DNA from: Athripsodes cinereus
Lineage: Eukaryota; Arthropoda; Insecta; Trichoptera; Leptoceridae
Assembly (NCBI GenBank): GCA_947579605.1
Contig: OX388328.1
Coordinates: forward strand, 11,077,684 to 11,141,683
Direction: 5' to 3'
DNA: 64,000 nucleotides
A program made the position numbers and the translations under genes. This document shows, piece after piece, positions 49,501 to 61,500 of this stretch; within the stretch, counting starts at the first letter, position 1, and each line of letters starts with the position of its first letter. Below the pieces are notes generated by a model that ran no database searches, was not told where the DNA came from, and worked only from the letters and a program-made list of their open reading frames with translations.

Positions 49501-52500
49501 CAAAAACAATATTGCCAAAACTCTAGAAAGACAAAATATGAAGAATGTGGTATTCCACAGGGCTTCCATTTGAGTCCACATTTTATTATAATTTGTGAAA
49601 GGATTTTTTAGTATTTTTAAATTTCGTATAACAAATTTCTAGCGTTTGATGAATGTTTCGTAGATTCTAGGAAAAAGCTTGCACAAAGACCTTACCCCAC
49701 TAACTAATTTAAATATATTGAATACGAAGAACTTAATAATAAGTTTGATAAATGGAAATCCCTCACTTAAAAATAATAAATACTTAATGAAATATCAGGA
49801 GCCTCAAAAAATATAACAAAATAACTATCTTTTTGTTTAAATCTAGACCTTAAAAAATGAAGATGTCATACAGGTATGCAATTATGGAGAATATGGTGGT
49901 GTAATGAAGAAAAATATGAAAATTATTCTATATAAATATCTAACAAAGACAAAACAATTCTTAACAATCCAATTGAACTAACAAAGAACATTGACTTAAC
50001 ATTAATATTCTAGACAAAACCCGCTCTAAATCTATTGATTGGAAACATGTCCAATAAATCAAAATTTAAGGATAGGTTTTATTTTAATTTGTTGTACGCT
50101 TTCAGTTTTGTGCCATTAACCATCTGTCAAATTACCTTTTGATTACTTTCAGCACCAGTGTGTGGTTAATTTCAAATTGTTACCAGAAATTCAGTGAGAA
50201 TGAAATCCTTTCTTAAATGTTTTTTTTATCCCACAATGGACTACATCTAGAAGTCGAGGTGGGCAAGGTCTTTGGATGGAAGAAAGAAAAAAAAATGGTG
50301 GCAAATATCACGTCAATGGAAGACTGTTTTTCAATTGAGGACACATATTTAGTGTCAATGAGGTAATTTTATGCTAAACAAACCTATAACTAGTTTTTTT
50401 TATGAGATTACATCAGAACTGTAAGTCATTTCTGAAAATTAAAACTGCAGAATAAAAATGAATATATGTAGTGAAAGAACATATATGAGACTCCTCAGGT
50501 TGAGATGGGTTGATGGGCATGTACAAAGAATGCCGAACTTATGCATCCTTAAAATAATTATGACTGCAAATCCAGGTGGAAAGAGAAAAGTGGGAAGACC
50601 CAGACAGAAGTGGGAGAACGAAATGAGAAAGGATGCAGTTCAGCTTCTCCAGATCAGAAATTGGAAGTCGGTCGCTGAGGATAGGGGGGATGGAGGCAAA
50701 TGTTGTGAGGCTGAGGTTCGATATGGGCTATAGCGCCATCGAGGAATGAGAAAGAGTGTGTAAGAACATTATGTATATTAATTTTTGCAATAAACTAATA
50801 TTAATTTGAAATAAAGTTACTTAACAATGAGATTATGCTTTGACTTATAATGATTTAAGTAACAGAAAAAAAATCTTTCAATATTATTAGCAATTATGTC
50901 CTGAATTCCAATACTAAGATATTTATAAACCGCACTAAGTATTCTTAGGCTCAAATTCAATGGTCCTTAAAAAAATTTGAGAAATAAAATTAGGTACTAA
51001 AAATACTTTTTCTATACAATTAAGTTGTTTACCATAGTGATAATTTTACAGATTGTTAATGACACAAAAACTGAAACATCTGTGATGGGGGCACTTATTT
51101 TATCAAACAATAAAAATGTATATCAAATTTCAATGCCAGGCATAAAAACGTATTCGTAACACATCATATTTCCAAACACATTAAATTTTTAATTCATTCT
51201 GAATGTCTCAACTTTGATTGCCACATAGAGGACGACCGGCATGTTTATTACAATTAGTTGTTCCGCTGGCTACCCCACTTATGGGAGACCAATAGATAAA
51301 TTGAGGGGTATAAAAGCAAAATCACTACTGTCCAACAAACATTAGTGATTTTGCTTTTAACCCCCTCAATTTAAGGATAAATCGGTGGTCAAGTAAAGAT
51401 AGTAAATCATATTATTAAAGCTAAGGGTACTGAAATGATTTTATTTGATGAGAACATCATAAAAGACTCTTGCATCACGCTTGAATATATCAAAATATTG
51501 AAGACTCCCATATCACATCCAAATATTTTAAAAGTCACAGGATTTTAATTTTTGTCTTCGTGAAAATTACTCAATTTGTCCCTTATTTGAATGTAATATA
51601 ATTGTGAAATATTTTTAAATAAAAGCAAATTTGATTAAATAAGGACTAGCTCTGGGTTGGCGTCACCTCAAGGGCATATTAAAATAATGGTTTTGAATTG
51701 TATATTTGTACAGGGAGAATTTTTATCTAGATGTTCATTGATAATTCACCTTTAGGGACCAATCAGGAACCTCGATTGGAGAACCATGTCCACACAATGC
51801 AACATTGTGTAAAATCTAATCGGAAGAAGTGAGAAAGGTGTCCCAACGCTTACGAATTGGCTCTAGGCTGGCTTAAGTGATCACTTTCAGTATCCATGTT
51901 CACCAATTCCACCATTTTCACTGTATGGATGTAAGGTCCACCAATTGAGACGCTTTATGCAAACCTTAGAAGCAACCATCTTTAACCATCAACCACCTTT
52001 AGAGAGTTGCCATTTAACTAAAGATTAATAATCGTTAGACATAGATAAAGCACGGTTTCGAAATATGATATACATGAACAGGCCATATACAAATAACATA
52101 CATATAATAATATCATACAAACATAGAAGAATTTATTAAATAAATAAATTAAAAAATATATTTCATCCAATGCAACAAGTATGGACATTAATGAGGTTAT
52201 AAATGATTAGACAAAGGCCATTTATTTGTTAATATCAATGCATTATGTTTTTAATTTTAAATTTTTATAGTACCGATCTTATTAGTTAATATAAGATAAC
52301 GAGATTGCCTCATGTTTGTCCATTATTGTAAGTTTTTTTAGAAAATAAATATTTACATAGACATTAAAAAATATATATAAGTAGGTATAAATATATTAAG
52401 ACATTTTGAGGGAAGGGTTGTTAATTAAAAACATATCTCAAAAAAATATAATAAAAAATCAACAGAGAGTCTACGTTCAAAAACATGTAAAAATATTTAG

Positions 52501-55500
52501 AAAAAATATTCATTGCATTGATTAGAGAGTTAACTGAATGGCGTATTACTTCAAGCGCAGAGAAGATGATATGCATTTTATATCTATTAACATTTAATAT
52601 CTATATCTATATATAGTAATCATAGATTAAGTTGTAAATTGTACAACTATAATAGATGTAAAGTTGATTATGAGGTATGCGTCAATCTACATTGTAATAT
52701 AGACCGGAAAAGCAAAAGTAAAGTTAGTAATGTGACCCAACACATTGGTGTCGCAAAGCCTGATGGACATTGATTTTTTTTATTGTAGGGTTCTTTTATG
52801 GCTTTGTCAGGTATGTAGGATGAGCAATTTTAAGTAAGTATAAGTAGAAAAGAATCATTAATATCTTAATATTATGGAGTAAAATAGCATTTTGGAACAT
52901 GTTTTTTGAGAAAATTAGTACAGCGTTTCTAGTCTATACCACACAGGTCAGTGGAGATATGTCGCTCATCCTTTTGTCTAACATTTTTTTTGTCATGGAG
53001 ACGATGATCTGTATGTTTATTACATGCAATAGTTAGTCTGCTGCTTATCTTACAAATGGGGGAAATCACATAAAAATCATATTTAAACCGGTCTAACTAG
53101 CCATGTCTAGTAAGCCCCAGAATAGAGTTAACCCTAATTAAATTAAAACGTTACTCATAAAATATTTTTTGCCATTTGCCACTTACTCAAAATCAAATCA
53201 AATATTCAAAATTACCATCTACATTAATTTTGTTTAGAAAAAATTGATTTTTAAAAATGGCAACTGTTATTTATGCGCCCTTCAAGTGAATTTATTCCTC
53301 AAAACGACGCACTATAAATTGTCTAGTTATTATTATTATTATTGTTCTATGTCAAATTCTCAGTAAAAATAATTATCACAGCTGGGAATAACTTTAGCCA
53401 GAAATAACATTTGAAATAGCAGTTTGTAAGCAAGGTGTCACTAAACCAGTCATATTAATATATTAAGAAGTAATTAATGATGGCAAGCATCGCTGGTTGC
53501 CACAATACTAAGAATTGAATTAATTTACTAGTAACAGTGATATAACCGGAATCCAGACGCTGGAAGAGCTGTTCCGGCTAGCTCAGGACAGAGTAGCCTT
53601 CGCCAGGGTGATAGCCGATGTAGAGGGGACTTGAGACTTTAAGAAGATGAAGAAGAAGTGATATGTTGCCATATTTTCACTAGATGTAACAATTACATTA
53701 ACGATAATAAATTATTCTTTGAATGTGAGCACGGATGTAAGAATTCAGACTCTCTGTTGAGTTTAAATAAATAATAAATAAATAAAATAAATGCAAACAC
53801 TTGCTGTAGAGATATTTATATAATATATTATTTTTATTATGAAGCCACTCCAACACTCATCCATTACTTACCCAAGTTGTTTTGTTCTGTATTCATTTGT
53901 TCATCTCCGCGGTAACCGCGCGACAAAACAAAAGAAATACATTCTCATGATTCGAATGTTTTAAATACAACATTTCCATACAACAATAATAATTTATGTA
54001 TAATAATAATTATAAAAACAGAATATCCCTCTAAAAGACTTTCCCTTTCATTTGTGGATAAAAGATAGAAATCCATGGCTGAAAATCTGTCAATTTGGGG
54101 TCTGTAATTATTAGTTACAGAGATTTTCTAGATTTCATGCATTAAATTTTTAAAGTGTTATATATTTATTTATTGAATATTTTTGACTCAATTTTTTTTT
54201 TTACTCTAACATTTGAATTTTTAAGTACTCCTTTCACAGTAAGCTAAAAGCTTGTGTCGTGAAAGGGTAGTTTGCCATCACCTAGAGTCGTAGACAAACC
54301 GCACTTTGCGATCTACTACTGACAAATTTTTCGACAATCTGCATACAATTTACCGTGTTATTTATGCGTTATTGTTGCGGTTATTGTCGAAAATTCGTTT
54401 GTAGTCGATCGCCAAGTGCGGTTTGTCTAGAGGATATGGGATCAAACTGCGCACCCTTTTGTACATGAGGCCGAGACTCTACCTTTAAGCTTGAGAAAAA
54501 CTTTGTTAAATTTGTAGTTTTAAAGTTTTTCCAAATAAGGCCAAATGAAAGTAAATAAACTTTTTAACCATACATAAAGATAAAAATATGGTCAAGTAAA
54601 CAAATAAATGAAAAATTGAGAAGTTTTTCAACAAGGTACAATTTCTGTCCTATATCCATTCACAAAATTGGAAAGCATTTAGGTGAAAATCCTATGTCTT
54701 AGTAAATTTTTAATAAATATATGTATAACTTGTAAATATATACAACAAATTGATTTAAACTAATCTTATTTTCTTTGTTTTATAATATATATAGAAAAAA
54801 TAAAATAATGTTTTTTATTTGACAATTTCGGGCATTTAATAAAGATATTAAATATATATTTATTTTACTACAAGATAAATATATTAAATATTAAAAGTAA
54901 TTATTAAGATAAGACTTCAGATGAAGAATGGATAAAAAATAGGAAATTTATGAGAAATAAGAAACAACACACACTAAATTACAATAAAACAAAAGAGAAT
55001 TATGGTAAACAAAAGAGAATAAGTTAAATAACAAATGAATGAATAAAAACAAAGAGCATAAAATCTTTTGTTTTTTTTTTGCTTATTACATTGTGTGAGT
55101 ACATAATTTATGTTTTATTCAATTTTGTTAATTATTTTTAGACAAGAATGACAAAAATAACAAAAATAAAATTAAAATAAAAACAACCTATCTTGATAAG
55201 TATAGAGATAAATGTATTTGATTATTTTGAAGAATAATGAAAAAAGATATGGAAAAAAAAACCAATTCTATCAGCCATAGACAAAAATAAATTCCAAATT
55301 TAAAATTGACTCTAGACATGTCTATTGTTAACCTCGAAGAAATAAGTTATGCCTGGTTAAATTAAAATCTGAGCCACAAAAAAAATTACATACACACATA
55401 CATACCTACCATCAAGCCATTTTCCTCACGGGGTAGGCAGGAAGGTTCAAACGTCACTTCCTCCTGTTCTTGCACACGCTTCTTTCTTACATCACATCCA

Positions 55501-58500
55501 AGCAATTCCTCAAACATGTTCTCATGTATGCAGCACATGTACATTCTCTACAATCTGGTCTACATAGCTTAGCCATTTGATCCTAATTGATTGATGAATA
55601 AAAAAATAATATTCAAAAACATTCATAAATAATAAAGAAAAAAAAAACAATTAAATGTTTCAACCAATGTAAAGGGTTTTTGGATAATATTTGACAACCG
55701 ATATAAAGAAGATATTCAACCATGAAATGAAAAAATATATTTGATTTGAAGAAACCGATATACACGAAATATGAAACATTGTTTTAGGAAATCGGAGGGA
55801 GACTGTCAAATTATAGGTTTGTCTATGATGGAATGAAATTAAGAAGCTAAAAGCATGCACAAATACTGAATTATTGAAATTGGCTGTGTGAATTTGTATC
55901 AATGCACTAGATAACGATTATGAAAAAATAAAAACAAACGAAGTACTTAATATAAAACAAAAGATGAAAGAAAAAATAACAAATGATAATCGATGATGAT
56001 TGTTGATTTTTAATGAAACGTTGAATAAATTTAGTTTTTATGCCCATGGAATTTCCTTAAATTTTTGACGATTTGCTAATAAATAAAATATTTTTATGTT
56101 TTTCTAGATCACTATTGATCTCTTTCAAAAATTCACAATTTATTCGATCAATAGATTGTTGGATCAATTTTTTAGTAAATAAGCAGATATGGGAATCGAA
56201 CCCAAGATCAAAAGACAAAAACAATAACAAAACATTGAAATTTGTGCAAGATATACAGCAAAGCTTTGACATTTTATCATTCCAACAGAAATTCCTCACA
56301 AAAATGAACAAATATTCACAGCTATATGCGGTGTCCCTCAAGGGTCATGTTTTGGGACTATTTGATAGATTCGTTTTTTTTTTACAGTAAAGCTAATATT
56401 CCGATGGATGCATACCAGTTCTTATGGATTCTCCATCTGATTGGAATTCTTTCTGCGTCTTAACATCGTTGGGTGAAAGTCTGTACCCGCTTGAAACTTG
56501 GCCATTTGTGTGCTCGAGACCTAAAGTGTAATAAGTATTTGGTGTGAAATGTAAGCAAAACTGATATTTGTTCTCAGTTTGAAGCATCTGAACCTTTTCT
56601 TAAATAAAATAACACAATTTTGACCTATCACTTAAATAAAATTTAAAAAAAATACACAAAATCACTAAAATCATAATGTAGACGAATTTCTCGTTTTCGT
56701 GATAATGAATAAAATATGTGAAAAGTAGGTAGTTTTTGCCACTTTACATCTAGAAAACTTACTGGGTGCTCAAAAGTGAGTATTCAAAAATGTCTAAAAA
56801 TAAGCCATTAAATGTTATTTCAATTCAGCCCAAAATCTACTTTAGCTCTATAAATTTTGTGAGGTAAAAAAGCCAATTTCATTCTAGGATTGCTGAAATA
56901 CTTGTTAAAAGTAGCTGCCAATTATTGATTAAGTTTAACTATGTGTTACTTTGTGACTATAAACTACTTTACTGTGATACTGTGAAAGTAAAATAAATTA
57001 AAAAATAACAAAAGATTGGGATGTATTTATAAATTTGACAGTTGAACGTCAACAAGGAAGAAAGAACAAAAAAAATAACAATTTCAATTTTGAACATAAA
57101 ACTATCATTCAGGAATTTAAATAATGAAAAGATTTAAAGTTTCACTCACAATAGATTATTTTTGACATTTATAACATTTACGAGACTTAAGTTACAATTG
57201 CTAAAGTTACAATTCGTTGGCATTAATTCATTTCTTGATTATATAAAATAACCAAAATTTCTATTAATTTTTCGAATAAGAAATCTGCTTCCAATAAATT
57301 TCGGCACCAAAATATTTTTGGTAATCAATTTTAAGCAATAACCTACAAAAGAAGCAGGAAAAAGGCAAAAATGCTTAACTATTAGTTAATTTTTTTAGGG
57401 TAGTTTGTAAATACTAAAAAAGTTGGATTAATGGATTGCCGGAACCGAAAATCTTAAATACCTACTTCAGATTACAAGATAATAGGGTCAAAAGACAAGT
57501 ACGTAAAAATATACCTATATCTGGGTGTAAACGGACAATCTTAAATCTATAACATTTTTACAAGTATTTCTAAAATCTTGGAATATTGAAATTAATCTCC
57601 TTACCTTTGGCCTGTTGTCCTGGAGGATCTGTGGCAGTTTGACCTGCTGAAGCGAGCGCCGCTGCTCGTTCTCGCTGTACAATGAGATCCACAGGAGAAG
57701 GCGGTGGAGTTTTGGAGAATTTCAGGGACAGTTCTAATAAAATAAACATGATTCAATGAATGCTCAAAGAAAATGACACAAAATTTAGACATCAAAATAA
57801 GCATTACATATTATTTATATGCCAGAACCTAATACCATTGCCAAAAAGTATGTGAGAACTTTGTTCAATATGTGAAGACTTGATTCAGTTTCCAAAAAAA
57901 GGTAAAAAGAATCTCTAATACTGTTAACCACTTTAAACTGTTTTGAGCATCAAGCAGACATAAGAGTAAAAAGGACTGATTTTAGTTTTTTCTGTTAGTT
58001 GAAATGTAAGTTTAAAATCTTGACTTTCAAGATAGAAATCTATGTGTCAAGACAATTATTTAAACATTGTCTCAAATCTCGATTTAAATATTGTTTCTAT
58101 GAAAACATCTATATCTTTTGCATATTTTAGATGGCTAAATAGAAATTTTAAAACAGTAAAAATTGGTGTAGTTTTACTAAAAATAATACATGCATTTAAT
58201 TTTGGTAAATTTAACTGGTTTTTGACTTATGTAATACTGTTATCTGTTGTCAAATAAATGTATTTCAAAACTATCTATTTCCAAAGCATTTCAAAATAAA
58301 ATAAATAAAAGTATAATTCAAATTTGACAACTTTTAACGGCATATTAAGATGCTAAAAATAAAATGAATTATGAAACAATTACTCAAAAGATCATACCAT
58401 GAGAGACATGGCTGGTATCAATTCTAATCTGTGATCCACCTGGTTGAGAAATCTCTTCCAAGAAATCGGAACATCTTCTATCTGCCCGATTCAAATCTTT

Positions 58501-61500
58501 CAATTGTGTCAAAATACTTTCACGATCTTCTGTTGGAGACATTTCTTCCTTTTTCGCATCAACTGTATCACCATCTTTATCTGTTACCTGTTTTTCCTTT
58601 TCTTCTTTCATAATCTCCATTATTTCCGTGACAGTCTTTTCAGCGTCTCTAACAACCTTTTCAACGATTGCCGTGGCTGTTGCGACTTCTTCAATAGGTT
58701 TAGCATCAGTTACATCTTCAACTTTTGTTACGGTTTGTTTATCTTTTTCTTCAATAGTTTCTAAATGAGCAACTGATTCTTTTGAACCAGACTTGTGGAC
58801 AATTTTTTCAATCGGAAGTTGGATTCCAATTGACGCAGCAATTATAGCACCAGTTCCCGTTATGGATTCAGCTAATGATCCTTGTGTATCGGCTTCTTCA
58901 TCTTCATCATCTCCTTTGATATCAATACCGATTGAAGCAGCGAGAGTTGAACTAGCATCAGCTATTAGTTCATTAAAACCCGACTTTGTTAAAGAATCTG
59001 TTGAACTAATAGATTCTCTATGATCTTTTTCCATGTCCAAATCATCCCTTAAATCTATCCCTGCTGTAGCAGCTAAGTCAATACTGGCTTTCCTAACAAT
59101 TTCTGAAGCATGATCAACTTCTTTCTTGATTTCTTCATGATGTTTTAAATCTACTCCAGCAGATGCAGCCAATGATGATGAAACATCTGTGACTAATTCT
59201 TCAACATGATGTCCAACCTTACTGGAATCTATTGAGGTGACTGATTCCCTTTTCTTGTGCATTTCTTCTAAGGCTTTATCTGCTTTGGTAATTGTTTCTT
59301 CGAGTGGTTTGTAGTCGATTCCGACACTAGCTGCCAATGTTTGAGATGCGTCTGTCACTAATTCAGTGACATGGTGTTCATGTTTGATGGAGCTAACTGA
59401 TTCTGATCGTTCTTTTTTGTGCATCTCTTCAAGGGATTTCTCCGCTCTGATCAATTCTAATTTTGATGGATGATAATCAACTCCGATGCTAGCAGCCAAA
59501 GCATGAGATGCATCTGTTACCAGCTCTGTAGTATGGTGTACGTGCTTGGTCATAGATTCAGAACGCTCTTTTTTACGCATTTCTTCAAGACTCTTTTCAG
59601 ATCTTATTAGCTCTGATTCTGTGGGATGGTAGTCGACTCCAACACTAGCTGCCAAAGCATGAGATGCATCTGTTACCAGCTCTGTAACATGGTGTTCATG
59701 TTTAGTGGAACTAATTGACTCAGAACGCTCTTTCTTGTGCATTTCATCAAGACTCTTCTCAGCTCTAATCAGTTCTGATTTTGTGGGATGATAATCGACA
59801 CCAACACTAGCTGCTAAAGTATGGGATGCATCTGTTACCAATTCTGTAACGTGGTGATCATGCTTAGTCACAGAACCAGAACGGTCTTTCTTGTGCATAT
59901 CTTCAAGACTCTTCTCAGCTCTGACCAATTCTGATTTTGTAGGATGATAGTCCATTCCAACACTAGCAGCCAAAGCATGAGATGCATCAGTTACTAATTC
60001 TGTGACATGGTGTTCGTGTTTAGTGGAACTAATGGACTCAAAATGCTCTTTCTTGTGCATTTCATCAAGACTCTTCTCAGCTCTAACCAGTTCTGATTTT
60101 GTGGGATGATAATCGACACCAACACTGGCTGCTAATGTATGGGATGCATCTGTTACCAATTCTGCAACATGGTGATCATGCTTAGTCACAGAACCAGATC
60201 GCTCTTCCTTGTGCATTTCTTCAAGACTCTTTTCAGCTCTGACCAATTCTGATTCTGTGGGATGATAGTCTACTCCAACACTAGCTGCCATAGTATGGGA
60301 TGCATCAGTCACTAATTTTGTAACATGATGTTCATGTTTGGCAGAGCTAACTGATTCAGAACGCTCTTTTTTGTGTATTTCTTCAAGAGCCTTCTCAGCT
60401 TTAATCAATTCTGATTCTGTGGGACGGTAGTCAACACCGACAGTCGCTGCAAGTGCATGTGACGCATCTGTTACAAGTTCAGTAACCTGATGGTCATGAT
60501 GTTTGACAATATCTTCAAGAGGAACTTTTTGTTCCAAAGAATCAAGTTTCTTGTGAGCTTTATCTAATTTTGACTCTAAAGTGCTCATTAGATGTGACAT
60601 TTCTTCGGTTGCATGAGTAATTTTATCTGATATCTGCCTATCTACTGAATCTTTTAAATGTTCAAACGTATGGGTGACAGCTTTTTCTGTCTTTTCTTTG
60701 ACTTCGTCTCCGCGTTGTACCTTTTCTGTTACTTGTTTTTCGGTAGTTTCTTTCACTTCTCCACCTTCGCTTATAACTTTTTTGATTACTGTAGTTGTCG
60801 TAGTTACTTTTGTTGTTGTATCACTTCCGCTCATTTTCATTTGGCTTGACAATATGTGTTGTGATGTCATTTGGTCATCAAAGATCTATGAAAAAAATAG
60901 CAAACACTCAGATTCATATCATGTGCTAATTAATACAAGAGGCTTTTATAAATTTATCACAACCAATGGCATAAAGCGATAGATCATATAGAATAGAGCA
61001 GTGAGGAAAGAATTTGAAAGAGATTTTGAGAAACAAATAAAGGGTTTGTTTTTGTTATGAAAATAAATGAAGGGCTAAAATTTGGTGCTGGGAATGCGTC
61101 ACAAAAGCTGAATAGATCAAATACAGAATTTGAGCCTTATAAAATAAGGTGAAAGGTTAAAATATTGCTTCAGATATAAAACTCAAAAGAATTTAGCATA
61201 AATATGAAAGGTTAAAAAAAAAAAAAAATGGATTATGAATGAAAAATTGAAATGGAAAAAAAATTGGCATAGGTGATGAAATAATAGGCACAAAATTTTG
61301 AGAGGCGAGTAAAAACAAAGAGTCTATGTAAAAAAATAAATAAAAGGTTGTTATAAAACAAAAAAAAAAATGGGAATTGAAGAAAAGTAAAGAGTGTAGG
61401 TACATGAAAAACAAAAGGTTGCGATAAAACAAAAGAATGCGAATGATGATGCAAATTTAAAGATATGATGATGCAATTTAAAGATAATATTATGCAATAA

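Larger units (their letters stand above)
47217..57604. other. Large intron of giant gene
   Basis: About 10.4 kb of AT-rich intron between exons 57605 and 41366. It holds LINE relics, a SINE, hairpins and the two alternative-exon candidates. The stretches 47217-48830, 51900-53500 and 54510-56050 show nothing else I recognise. Confidence 0.6.

Noticed and set aside
58431..60982. Plus-strand frames opposite the repeat exon
   Set aside because: Antisense shadows made of Ser/Phe/Leu from complemented Lys/Glu codons; no start or splice context of their own.
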